The position numbers and the translations under genes were made by a program. The notes beneath the pieces were generated by a model. That model made no database searches, was not told where the DNA came from, and was given only the letters and a program-made list of their open reading frames with translations. A stretch of DNA of 22,658 nucleotides from JBFWVD01 sp050246915 (GTDB taxonomy: Bacteria > Actinomycetota > Acidimicrobiia > Acidimicrobiales > Ilumatobacteraceae): positions 1-22,658 of the forward strand of contig JBFWVD010000070.1 of NCBI GenBank assembly GCA_050246915.1, given 5' to 3'. Of this stretch, positions 1 through 7,353 are shown piece after piece; positions within the stretch are counted from its first letter, which is position 1, and every line of letters begins with the position of its first letter.

Positions 1-632
1 TCGCGGGCACGAACGGTGTCGCCGTCGACGCCACTGCAGTCGCGCTGAACGTCACGGCGACCGGGCCCACCGAGGGCAGCTATCTGACGGTGTGGCCGAG
101 CGGGCAACCGCGGCCGCTCGCGTCGAGTGTCAACATGGTCGCAGGCCAGACGGTTCCGAACATGGTGCTGTGCCGGCTCGGGGCCGACGGGAGGGTCCAC
201 GTCTACAACAACTCGGGCAGCACGCATGTGGTCGTCGACGTGCTCGGTTGCTTCACGGCCGGCGCCGATGCGAAGTACCTGACCATGTCGCCCGCTCGTG
301 CGCTCGACACACGAGAGGGACATGGTGCTGCCCTGGGACGACTGGGTCGGGGGTCACTGTCGCTGGCGCTGGCTGGTCAGCACGGTGTGCCGGCTGACGG
401 CGTCACGGCTGTGGTGCTGAACGTGACGGCGGTGGCCCCCTCCGACGGCACCTTCGTCACGGTGTACCCGGGAGGCACCGAGCGTCCGCTGGCCTCGAAC
501 CTCAACGCAGTGACAGGGCAGATCGTTCCGAACATGGTGCTGGCCCGACTCGGTGGAGGCGCCGTCGCGATCTACAACAACAGCGGCGACATCGATCTCG
601 TCGCCGACGTGATGGGGTACTTCACCAGCTGA
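1..632 (+). CDS. C-terminal part of a secreted repeat protein (5' end outside window)
   Basis: The reading frame is open from base 3 to a TGA at 630-632, so the gene starts upstream. The visible part has about 209 residues and consists of one incomplete and one complete copy of a ~120-residue unit. Each copy carries the landmarks 'LNVTA', a 'LTVWPSG'/'VTVYPGG' turn, 'RPLAS', 'VPNMVL', 'YNNSG' and a closing 'DVLGCFT' or 'DVMGYFTS'; the second copy opens with 'PARALDTR'. I recognise this as a common tandem repeat in large secreted actinobacterial proteins; I know no biochemical function for it. The composition (Gly, Val, Asn, Thr) suggests beta-rich extracellular modules. It converges on the dehydratase gene, with 48 bases between the stops. 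Its location at the edge of a polysaccharide locus may be coincidence. Confidence 0.8.
   Translation, partial: AGTNGVAVDATAVALNVTATGPTEGSYLTVWPSGQPRPLASSVNMVAGQTVPNMVLCRLGADGRVHVYNNSGSTHVVVDVLGCFTAGADAKYLTMSPARALDTREGHGAALGRLGRGSLSLALAGQHGVPADGVTAVVLNVTAVAPSDGTFVTVYPGGTERPLASNLNAVTGQIVPNMVLARLGGGAVAIYNNSGDIDLVADVMGYFTS
273..629 (+). repeat. Complete ~119-residue repeat unit within the surface protein
   Basis: This segment encodes one complete unit, from 'KYLTMSPARALDTR' to 'DVMGYFTS'. The preceding segment (3-257) encodes most of another copy: 'LNVTAT', 'RPLASSVNM', 'VPNMVLCRLG' and 'YNNSGSTH' align in order with 'LNVTAV', 'RPLASNLNA', 'VPNMVLARLG' and 'YNNSGDID'. The spacing between equivalent motifs is about 124 codons. 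The two copies are clearly diverged, so this is an old protein-level repeat and not a recent DNA duplication. Confidence 0.7.
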
Positions 633-680
633 GCGATGGGCCCGGGTCATGACTCCCGTGCGACAGGCTGATCGTCGTCG

Positions 681-2597
681 TCAGGACGCGGTCTGGTGGT
701 TGGCGCCGATGCCGTGCAGGACGACGCGCTGCAGGGTCTCGCAGGTGAGCTCGCCGCCGCACACCCAGCGCACGTCGTCGATCGACAGCGGGGGCACGGG
801 GACGTGCGTGATGAGGGGGTGGATCGGCCGCACGTCGGCTTCGTCGGTGGCGATGAGGTCCTCGTGCAGCTTCTCGCCGGGACGCAGGCCGGTGAACACG
901 ATGTCGAGCGGCGGCTCGTGCTGGGTGGCGAACCGCTCGGCCACCGCGGCGATGCGCACGGGCTGACCCATGTCGAGCACCATCACCTGGCCGGGCTCGC
1001 CGATCGCGCCGGCGTAGATCGTCAGCCGCACCGCTTCTTCCACGGTCATGAAGAACCGGGTGACGTCGGGGTGCGTGACCGTGATCGGGCCTCCGGCTTC
1101 GGACTGGGCGCGGAAGATCGTCAGCACCGAGCCTCGCGACCCAAGCACGTTGCCGAACCGCACCGAGACGTACGTGCCGGTCTTGGACGACGCGTGGTGC
1201 GCCGTCAGCCGTTCGGTCACCCGCTTCGACCACCCGAGCACGCTCGTCGGGTCGGCCGCCTTGTCGGTGCTGATATTGACGAACCGCTCGACGCCGACGC
1301 TCTCGGCGGCGCGCAGCAAGTTGTCGGTGCCAAACACGTTGGTCTTCCACGCCTCGTCGGGTGCGAGCTCGAGCAGGGTGAGGTGCTTGAGCGCCGCGGC
1401 GTGGAACACGACCTCGGGCCGGAAGCGCCGGAACGCGGCCATCAGCCGTTGCTCGTCGCGGATGTCGGCGAGCACGAGGTTGGGCGTGTTCAGCAGCGCT
1501 CGACCTTCGATGCTCAGCTGCACTGCGTGCAGACCGCTCTCGTCGCGGTCGAGCATGTACAGCTCGGACGGCTCGAACCGGGCGATCTGCCGGCAGAGCT
1601 CGCTGCCGATGCTGCCCCCGGCCCCGGTGACGAGCACGCGCTTGCCCGTGATGTAGTGGGCAACCGCGTCGGGGTCGATGTCGGCCATGTCGCGGCCGAG
1701 GAGGTCGGCTTCGGTGACCGGCCGGATGTCGGAACTGGTCGGCGCGCCGAACATGTCGGCGACCGGCGGCAGGACGAGGAGCGGTAGCCCAGCCTCTCGG
1801 GCGAGGCAGTTCATGTAACGGATCAACTCGGAGCCACCCGTTGGGATGGCCAAGAGGACGGCTTCGGCTCCGTGGCGCTTGGCGACCTTCGAGAGGTCCG
1901 AAAGTGTGCCTTCGACCCGAATTCCCTGCACTCGAAGGTCTGATTTGAATGGATTGTCGTCGAGCAGCGCTACCGGGCGGTAGGCACCCTTCGGGAACGA
2001 CAGCAGGTTCTGCACCAACAACACCGCTGCCTCGCCGGCTCCGGCGATGACGATCGGCTTGCCGAGCAGCGGCCGGTTGCGGTGACTGCGGTGCATGCGT
2101 CGAACCGAGCGAACTGTCATCATCGCAGTGAGCGCCATGCACGTCGCGAGCAAGGGAACTGACCGCGGCACCATCGAGCCGTTGGGGATCCACACCACGC
2201 AAGTGAGCAGCACGCCAACCGCCAAGGCGGTACAGGCCAGGTAGGTGACCTCGTCGAAGCTGCCGTAGCGCCACCGCCGGCGATAGAGACCGAAGATGAG
2301 GCCGAGACAACCCTGGGCAGTGATCGCCAGCGGCACGGTGGCGGCCAGGCCGTCCCAGGTGACCTGGCTCCAGTGGAAGTCGTAACGAAGGATGGTCGAC
2401 AGGACGAGCGCCGCCGCCCATCCGACTGAGTCGAGAGCGAACTGAAGGAGGGGCCTTCCCCACCTGACGTTGCGGACTCCGCCGGGTGGTGTCTCGTCGA
2501 ACCGGGCCGCCACCCTTGAAACCTCCACTGGGCGAGGACTGTAATCCCTCTCAGTCACCGTGAAAAGGGTGATTCTTCTGCTTCCATGCGACTTCAT
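681..2597 (-). CDS. Membrane-bound UDP-GlcNAc 4,6-dehydratase (PglF/EpsC/CapD family)
   Basis: Expected reaction: UDP-GlcNAc to UDP-2-acetamido-2,6-dideoxy-4-keto-hexose, the first step toward bacillosamine-type sugars. From the ATG at 2597 the protein has 638 residues, the usual length for the long membrane form. It has four hydrophobic segments (about 50-72, 86-104, 118-136, 146-162), a first Rossmann-like domain with 'IAGAGEA' near 184-190, and a catalytic extended-SDR domain with 'GAGGSIG' at 325-331. 'STDKA' (Thr444-Asp445-Lys446) matches the family's catalytic TDK. The SDR YxxxK position reads Leu-Gly-Trp-Ser-Lys (454-458); the Tyr is normally replaced in this family, usually by Met. 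The C-terminal 'TGLRPGEKLHEDL' is typical. The start is uncertain: an in-frame GTG at 2660 and another at 2558 are possible, and none has a strong ribosome-binding site. A diverged 3' fragment of a paralogue lies at 6887-7197. The aminotransferase and acetyltransferase of the same pathway are 14-18 kb away in the window. Confidence 0.93.
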   Translation of the reverse strand: MKSHGSRRITLFTVTERDYSPRPVEVSRVAARFDETPPGGVRNVRWGRPLLQFALDSVGWAAALVLSTILRYDFHWSQVTWDGLAATVPLAITAQGCLGLIFGLYRRRWRYGSFDEVTYLACTALAVGVLLTCVVWIPNGSMVPRSVPLLATCMALTAMMTVRSVRRMHRSHRNRPLLGKPIVIAGAGEAAVLLVQNLLSFPKGAYRPVALLDDNPFKSDLRVQGIRVEGTLSDLSKVAKRHGAEAVLLAIPTGGSELIRYMNCLAREAGLPLLVLPPVADMFGAPTSSDIRPVTEADLLGRDMADIDPDAVAHYITGKRVLVTGAGGSIGSELCRQIARFEPSELYMLDRDESGLHAVQLSIEGRALLNTPNLVLADIRDEQRLMAAFRRFRPEVVFHAAALKHLTLLELAPDEAWKTNVFGTDNLLRAAESVGVERFVNISTDKAADPTSVLGWSKRVTERLTAHHASSKTGTYVSVRFGNVLGSRGSVLTIFRAQSEAGGPITVTHPDVTRFFMTVEEAVRLTIYAGAIGEPGQVMVLDMGQPVRIAAVAERFATQHEPPLDIVFTGLRPGEKLHEDLIATDEADVRPIHPLITHVPVPPLSIDDVRWVCGGELTCETLQRVVLHGIGANHQTAS

Positions 2598-2814
2598 CCG
2601 GCGTTCATTTGCATTGTGTCCGGCACATCGACTCCAACGTACTGCACACTCGGAAACCACACGGAAGGCTCGAGATCCGCGTTGCGATTCGTGACAAGCA
2701 CCTGGTCACGGGGGCGGATCGGCGTCACTTCATCGCGAACCTGAAGCGGTCGTACAGAAAGTCGGAGAGCTGTCGTTCTCGCCGAGGTCGGGTGATGGCC
2801 ACCGTGCGAACCCT

Positions 2815-3420
2815 TCAATTGGCTGCTGCCGATGACCCTGGCTGGCTGACTGGAACCATCTGCGCGATCTGCCGTGTCAGCATCTCCACAGCGGCGACCA
2901 TCTGTCGATGCTCGGCGAACGAGCATCCGTACGGGTCGGCGAGGTCGTCGACCTCTGCTGCAGCGATCATGTCCGAGGGCTTGCGCCCAGCGGCGGCGGC
3001 AGCCATCCACTTCGTGACGTCAGGCTCACCGACGGCGTCCATCCCTCGCCGGGCGAGCTCTTTCAGCGTGAAGGTGCGCTTCCACGCTCCCGGATCGAGG
3101 CCGACCACGGCCCGGAGCTGTTCTCGCGTCATGGTGACGATCAGGTCGGCACCGTCCTCCGCGATCGTCTGTCGGGTCAAGCCCCGTGACCGGTGGTCGG
3201 TCAGCTGCAGGCCCACCTCGGCGGCCGCACGGAGGGTGTCGACCGGGACCTCGAGCAGACCTCCGTGTGTTCCTGCTGAGCTGACGATCACGTCGTGGCC
3301 CCGAGTGGCGAGGGCCCTGGCGAGCGACATCGCCACCACCGGCGAGCGGCAGATGTTCGCTGTGCAGACGACCAGGATGCGCAACGGTCGGCTGGCAACC
3401 CCATCACCCACGGACGGCAT
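2815..3420 (-). CDS. Low-molecular-weight protein tyrosine phosphatase (Wzb-like)
   Basis: The 201-residue cytoplasmic protein has the family's P-loop C-X5-R as Cys19-TANIC-Arg25 followed by Ser-Pro, and the catalytic acid as Asp162-Pro163 ('ADPYG'). 'SSAGTHGG' also fits the family. The length is somewhat above the typical ~150 because of an insertion around 125-155. The ATG at 3420 is well supported by AAGGTGA five bases upstream. In capsule and exopolysaccharide loci such enzymes dephosphorylate the tyrosine cluster of the BY-kinase that controls chain length. The likely partner here is the Wzz-kinase protein at the other end of the window. It lies 217 bases upstream of the dehydratase on the same strand, so co-transcription is possible. 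A role in arsenate reduction (a related fold) is unlikely from the context. Confidence 0.92.
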   Translation of the reverse strand: MPSVGDGVASRPLRILVVCTANICRSPVVAMSLARALATRGHDVIVSSAGTHGGLLEVPVDTLRAAAEVGLQLTDHRSRGLTRQTIAEDGADLIVTMTREQLRAVVGLDPGAWKRTFTLKELARRGMDAVGEPDVTKWMAAAAAGRKPSDMIAAAEVDDLADPYGCSFAEHRQMVAAVEMLTRQIAQMVPVSQPGSSAAAN

Positions 3421-3781
3421 GCGCTCACCTTAGGCGAGGTGACCGCGTTCAAGTCTTGTTGCCGGTGGCCGATGAATTGACGGTCGCGCTCCGTGGTCGT
3501 GAAGTCGCTACGAAGTCGGCGTTCGACGGCCAATTGTTCGAAATGCACAGTTATCAGGTCAAGAGCACCCGAACGGGCCACGAGCATCCAAGCCCTACCA
3601 CGCCACACCGACAGGCGCATCAGCCCAGCTCACACGCCATGAAGGACCGCATCCCAATGACCATCGAGAAGCCGATGACAGCCATGGTGTCAGTGCTGAA
3701 AGGCCCTAGCACGGGAAGTCAAGAGATGTTATTGTTTTGCGCAATCCGGTGCGGGACCGTGAGAGAGGAAGGCGGAAGTCG
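3421..3781. other. Intergenic region between the divergent phosphatase and secreted-protein genes
   Basis: This is a divergent gap of 361 bases between the phosphatase (minus) and the secreted protein (plus). No convincing gene is visible: the open frames here lack a codon-usage bias or recognisable motifs and are continuations of shadow frames. It must contain promoters for both flanking genes. The only signals I can point to are the -10-like TATTGT at 3730-3735 and the ribosome-binding site before 3782. Confidence 0.6.
3730..3735 (+). promoter_or_regulatory. Possible -10 element (TATTGT) for the secreted-protein gene
   Basis: The hexamer fits TANNNT, the core of actinobacterial sigma-70 -10 boxes, and lies in an AT-rich patch. 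It would give a leader of about 40 bases containing the ribosome-binding site at about 3767-3778. No good -35 hexamer is visible, so this is a weak call. Confidence 0.3.
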
Positions 3782-4390
3782 ATGAGGAAGTTCGCAGTCG
3801 GAGCGGTTGCCGCAGCAGCTGTCGCTCTCGCCGCCCCCTCGAACGCCCTCGCGCACGGCGGCGGGCACTACCCGGTCCAGAAGCCGATGGTTGCGGTCTG
3901 GCCGGCGCCCATCAAGGCCGGTGAGTCGACGAACGTCTTCGCCTCGAAGTTCTGCCCGTGGGGCCGCATGGTCATCAAGTTCACCGGGCCGCAGCGGATC
4001 ATCAAGACCGCGCGCACCAACAGCGAGGGGAAGGCCTGGGCACGGGTCAAGCTCAACAAGGCCGGCGTCTACAACATCCAGGCCACTGCGTGCGGCAAGT
4101 CGGCGTTCACTCGCATCACGGTGCGGAGCAAGCACAAGTACCACCGCGCCGGCGAAGTGGACGAGACGTTGATCGCCTCGTTCGACGACCTCTCGACGGG
4201 CATGTCGGCGCGTGCGAACGGCATCACCGACATCGGCTCGGGCATCGGCATCCCGCTCGTCAGTGACTCGTCATCCGACGATGCGTCGTCGATCCGCATG
4301 CAGCAGGCGGTGCTGGTCGCCGGGGCTGCGGCTGCGGGCCTGGGCGGCGTGACGGTCATCCGCCGCCGCGGTCGTCGCGTCGCCGCCTGA
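3782..4390 (+). CDS. Small secreted, C-terminally anchored protein of unknown function
   Basis: I chose the ATG at 3782, not the in-frame ATG at 3737, because a purine-rich GGAAGGCGGAAG stretch lies just upstream and the protein then begins with a clean signal peptide (MRKFAVGAVAAAAVALA... with likely cleavage after 'NALA' at residue 24). The protein has 202 residues. Residues 30-117 look like one small beta-sandwich domain with two cysteines, Cys58 and Cys104, placed to form a disulfide. Residues 118-170 are polar and Ser/Asp-rich. The end is a hydrophobic stretch (about 175-191) followed by 'IRRRGRRVAA', a membrane anchor with an inside-positive tail. There is no LPXTG sorting motif. I do not recognise a family. 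It converges on the DUF4012 gene with only 20 bases between the stops. An envelope role linked to the polysaccharide is inference from position only. Confidence 0.8.
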   Translation: MRKFAVGAVAAAAVALAAPSNALAHGGGHYPVQKPMVAVWPAPIKAGESTNVFASKFCPWGRMVIKFTGPQRIIKTARTNSEGKAWARVKLNKAGVYNIQATACGKSAFTRITVRSKHKYHRAGEVDETLIASFDDLSTGMSARANGITDIGSGIGIPLVSDSSSDDASSIRMQQAVLVAGAAAAGLGGVTVIRRRGRRVAA

Positions 4391-4419
4391 CTCTTTTATC
4401 TCGCAGGCGCTCAGAGCGC
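4384..4419. terminator. Possible bidirectional terminator hairpins between convergent genes
   Basis: Two inverted repeats fall at the facing gene ends: CGCCTG (4384-4389) with CAGGCG (4404-4409), and the tight perfect stem GCGCT-CAG-AGCGC (4407-4419). They share bases, so only one can form at a time. A short TTTTATC lies between, but there is no proper U-tract after either stem. The position between two facing stops is the main argument. Confidence 0.3.
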
Positions 4420-6681
4420 AGGTCGGTAGCGGCTGACGCCTGGCGTTCCGTCGGTCTCCGCCAACCGTGTCCCGTCGACGGTCACCGTCGTTCGGAAGGG
4501 CCGGGCCGTGGGCGGCGTGCGCAGCACGAGTGAGTAGCCGTCGCTCAGGTCGAGGCCTCCCACGAGTGACAGCTCCACCACCATCGTCGATTTCGGTGGG
4601 ATGTCGACGAAGGCGCTGAGGACGAGGTAGCCGTTGTCTTCGTTCACGGAGAAGGGGTAGGACTCGCCGTCGACCGTCGCGTTGGTGAAGTCGAGCGGCG
4701 TGTAGACGGACAGGTACGTCGAGTTCGTCCCCTTCGGCAGGTCGACCAGGTTGCCGATGATCACGTCGGGCAGGCCGCTGGCCGGCGCGTTATTGGTCAG
4801 CGTCAGTGTCAGCGTGGCGGTCGCCTCGCCGGTGGTCTCGTCAGGTTCCACCGAGTAGTCGGCCTGCGCGTCGAGCAAATCGTCGATCTTGCTGCCGTTC
4901 GCGTTGTTGAACGTGATGGCCAGGCCGTCGCTCTCGAGCTCGGGGAGCGCACCGGACATGTTGATCCGCTGGAGAACGTCTTCCTCCTCATGTCGAGCGG
5001 CCCAACCGACCAGCCGACCCTGCTGCGCCATCGGGCTGAGCAGATCGGCGAGATCGGGAGGTGCGGGGAGTGTGGCCGTGAGCAACCGGGTGACCGTCTC
5101 GCGGGCCACGGTCTCGAGAGCGTCCACACGTGCCTCGTCGACAGGCAGCAGGTACTGCTCGCGCATGAGATAGGGGATGACCGATTGCGCATCGAGCTCG
5201 CGGCCGATCTCGGGCACGGCCACGGGCCCGGTGATCTGCATGAGCCGCGCGATCGTTTCGATGTCTATCGCGAACACCCCATCGATCTGCCGTCCGCCAC
5301 TCTGTGGGTACAGCTCTGCGATCACCTGCGCGACCGCTGGGAAGTCAGGGGAAGCGGTGATGTTTGACCACGCCTCGGGGCCGACGATCCGCGTCTCGGG
5401 ATCGTCGAGCAGGAACTCACCATAGTTGGCCAGCAGGTCATCGGGTCCGCTGAGCGTCTTCGTCCCCACATCGCCGCCCCGGTTGAGGTCGGTGGTGCGC
5501 CCGAAGCCAGTGAACGAGATCACGCCGTGGTCGATCGTGACCTCGGCCCAGTTCCCCATGAATCCGCCGAGCCCGCGTGCTTCTGCGGGTGTCGTGAAGG
5601 CAACGAAGTACACCCGTGGCCCCTCGGCCCCCAACATCGCTGGCGCTTGGCGCACCGCGGCGAGAGCGTCGTCGCCTCGCTCCTGCTGACGTTCGACGTC
5701 GGCTTGCAGCTCACCTAGGCGGTCGCGGAGGGGCTGCACCAGCCACGGGCTTTCGTTGTCGGTGATGGCATTCGACAGGGCGTCCACGGCGGCGTTCAGC
5801 TCCTCCAGCGGCGCTTCGAGTCGGCTGATCTCGCCGAGATCGATGCGCCCACCGGAGAGGCGGAGCGAGTCGACATCGATCTCGCTCAGCGCCCGTGCGG
5901 CGGCGTCAGTGAGCTGCGATGCTTCGTCCACCAGATCGCCAGCTGCTGCGCGGTGCTGGGCGACGACGGGCACGACCCTGGCGAGTTGGGTCCACGGTCG
6001 CCCCAAGGCCGTGTCGGCCCGGTCGAAGTAGAAGCGAGCGCGATCGAGCGACACCTGGGCTTCGGCGAATCGACCTTCGCCGATCAGGTCGAGGCCCTCC
6101 TGCGCGCTTCGGTTCGCAGACTCGAGGTCGGCCCGAGCGTGCAGCGCTCCAATACCGAATCCGGCCGAAGCGAGGACGAGGAACCCACCCACGCTGGCGC
6201 CGACCATCCACATCACCCGGCGCTCGCCGCGTGGCCGCCGCGTGACGCCGAGAACGGTCAGCGCTACCGACGCAACGATCGCAATCGACGAGGTCAGTCC
6301 GAAGAAGCCGACCGCTCCGAGTCGGGCCAACACCTGCAACGCAAGGCCAGCGACGAGCGCACGCGACCACGGCAATGCTCGCCGTCCCAACCCGATCGCA
6401 AGTCCGGCACATGTCGCGACCGCTCCCAGCCCGAGGCTCCACGAGTCACGGGCGAACGCCGTTGCGAGGGCTGCGACAACCACACCTGCCCACCACGGTG
6501 CGCTTGCGGCGCTCCACACCACGGCAGCGACGCCCCCGAACACCAGTACCACATCGAGCGCAGTCTCGCCCGTTGGCGAGCAACCGGCGGTGGCGGCACC
6601 GACGCCTGACGCCGCGGCGATGCCGAGCACCAGCCAGACGTTTCGGCCACGGACTTTGATTCTCGGGCCCGACACGCGCAT
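4411..6681 (-). CDS. DUF4012-domain membrane protein
   Basis: From the ATG at 6681 the protein has 756 residues; an in-frame upstream start at 6777 would add a Cys/Arg-rich stretch that looks non-coding. The N-terminal ~190 residues form about five or six hydrophobic segments. A helical, charged region follows ('ADLESANRSAQEGLDLIGEG' and onward), probably a coiled coil outside the membrane. The core carries the DUF4012 hallmark: 'VYFVAFTTPAEARGLGGFMG', matching the family pattern of a Tyr-Leu strand, an Asn/Thr-x-x-Glu-x-Arg turn and a Gly-Gly-Phe. The last ~150 residues are Thr/Asn-rich with beta-sheet character ('ATLTLTLTNNAP'). Biochemical function is not known to me. The domain is often seen near polysaccharide genes in actinobacteria, so an accessory role in polymer export or cell-surface attachment is plausible but inferred. 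It is followed by a convergent gene, and a decayed dehydratase lies upstream. Confidence 0.88.
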   Translation of the reverse strand: MRVSGPRIKVRGRNVWLVLGIAAASGVGAATAGCSPTGETALDVVLVFGGVAAVVWSAASAPWWAGVVVAALATAFARDSWSLGLGAVATCAGLAIGLGRRALPWSRALVAGLALQVLARLGAVGFFGLTSSIAIVASVALTVLGVTRRPRGERRVMWMVGASVGGFLVLASAGFGIGALHARADLESANRSAQEGLDLIGEGRFAEAQVSLDRARFYFDRADTALGRPWTQLARVVPVVAQHRAAAGDLVDEASQLTDAAARALSEIDVDSLRLSGGRIDLGEISRLEAPLEELNAAVDALSNAITDNESPWLVQPLRDRLGELQADVERQQERGDDALAAVRQAPAMLGAEGPRVYFVAFTTPAEARGLGGFMGNWAEVTIDHGVISFTGFGRTTDLNRGGDVGTKTLSGPDDLLANYGEFLLDDPETRIVGPEAWSNITASPDFPAVAQVIAELYPQSGGRQIDGVFAIDIETIARLMQITGPVAVPEIGRELDAQSVIPYLMREQYLLPVDEARVDALETVARETVTRLLTATLPAPPDLADLLSPMAQQGRLVGWAARHEEEDVLQRINMSGALPELESDGLAITFNNANGSKIDDLLDAQADYSVEPDETTGEATATLTLTLTNNAPASGLPDVIIGNLVDLPKGTNSTYLSVYTPLDFTNATVDGESYPFSVNEDNGYLVLSAFVDIPPKSTMVVELSLVGGLDLSDGYSLVLRTPPTARPFRTTVTVDGTRLAETDGTPGVSRYRPAL

Positions 6682-6886
6682 CGAACCTAGTTCGCCGACC
6701 CTGCAGGGAGCGGGCGCGCACACCCGGCAACGACCTGCTCGTTCACATGAACCGTGTCCCTGTGCCGCACGTAGCACGAGCGGTTGGTAGGTTTCTCATC
6801 TGCATCGCATGCGGCGGCTCGCTCGGCGCGTCGGTGGTGTACTTCGTGGCTCGAGTGACCTGACCGCCGTAGGTAGACCCGACGAG

Positions 6887-7197
6887 TCAGCGGGCAGGTT
6901 GCCGCTCGTAGCTCGACACCGAGTGCCGTCCCAAGCGTTCCAGCGCGACGGCAGTCGACTCGCCACCTGCGAGCCACTGCACATCGTCGATCGACGGTGG
7001 GGGCACGCACACGTGTGTGATGAGCGGGTGGATGGGTCGGAGGTCGACCTCGTTCTTGGCCAGCAGGTCTTCGTGCAGCTCTTCGCCCGGTCGCAGCCCG
7101 GTGTAGACGATGTCGAGCGGGTGGCGTGTGCTGCTGCGCCGAATTGTTCGGCCACCGTCGCGATCCGAACGGGTTCGCCGATGTGGAGCACCGTAGG
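6887..7197 (-). pseudogene. Decayed 3' fragment of a second PglF/CapD-type dehydratase
   Basis: Read on the minus strand, the first part gives 'VLHIGEPVRIATVAEQF', matching 'VLDMGQPVRIAAVAERF' of the intact dehydratase at 681-2597. At about 7125-7130 the match jumps to another frame, giving 'LDIVYTGLRPGEELHEDL', 'RPIHPLITHV' and 'PSIDDVQWLAGGE' up to a TGA at 6887-6889. Comparison with the intact gene indicates a net loss of one base (or gain of two). The whole upstream part, including the membrane and NAD-binding regions, is missing; similarity stops near 7195. The DNA resembles the intact copy but differs at many synonymous positions, so it is an old paralogue and not a recent copy. It lies exactly at the edge of the lower-GC core, beside two hairpins. 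It cannot make an active enzyme. Confidence 0.85.
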
Positions 7198-7220
7198 ACC
7201 GTGAGCACGCTTTCGCATCT

Positions 7221-7269
7221 CCTGGATCTACCGCGATCCAGGCGGTTTCGCTCCGCTGCTAAGAGCGGA
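7221..7269. terminator. Two adjacent hairpins beyond the polymerase gene
   Basis: Hairpin 1 is a perfect 8-base inverted repeat, CCTGGATC (7221-7228) and GATCCAGG (7235-7242), with a six-base loop. Hairpin 2 is TCCGCT (7252-7257) and AGCGGA (7264-7269), with loop GCTAAG. They lie 85-133 bases beyond the stop of the polymerase gene in its direction of transcription, so they could end that operon. Neither has a U-tract. They also coincide with the broken end of the dehydratase remnant, so an alternative is a recombination scar. Confidence 0.35.
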
Positions 7270-7353
7270 TACTCCGGATGGAATTGAGCCGCCCGTCGGG
7301 CCGGCATCCATCCTTCGTGAACCACATCCGCTAGCACCGCCCTATAACAGAGG

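Noticed and set aside
633..680. Possible terminator between the surface protein and dehydratase genes
   Set aside because: Only a short CGGG/CCCG pairing around TCATGA is visible, too weak to call.
696..1787. 363-codon plus-strand open frame
   Set aside because: Antisense shadow of the dehydratase gene caused by high GC; composition (Asp/His/Val/Arg) is typical of such shadows.
622..2463. 613-codon open frame on the minus strand
   Set aside because: It is a shifted frame of the dehydratase gene, very rich in Arg/Pro/His with no motifs; the dehydratase frame has full family motifs.
2609..3433. 274-codon plus-strand open frame
   Set aside because: Runs antisense through the phosphatase, which has a clear catalytic motif and ribosome-binding site; no family features in this frame.
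6887..7197. Recent duplication of the intact dehydratase gene
   Set aside because: The two copies differ at many synonymous positions, so the fragment is an older paralogue and not a recent copy.
6796..7218. 140-codon minus-strand open frame considered as a small gene
   Set aside because: Only its first ~25 codons match a dehydratase; the rest is out of frame with the continuing similarity. It is better described as a frameshifted pseudogene.
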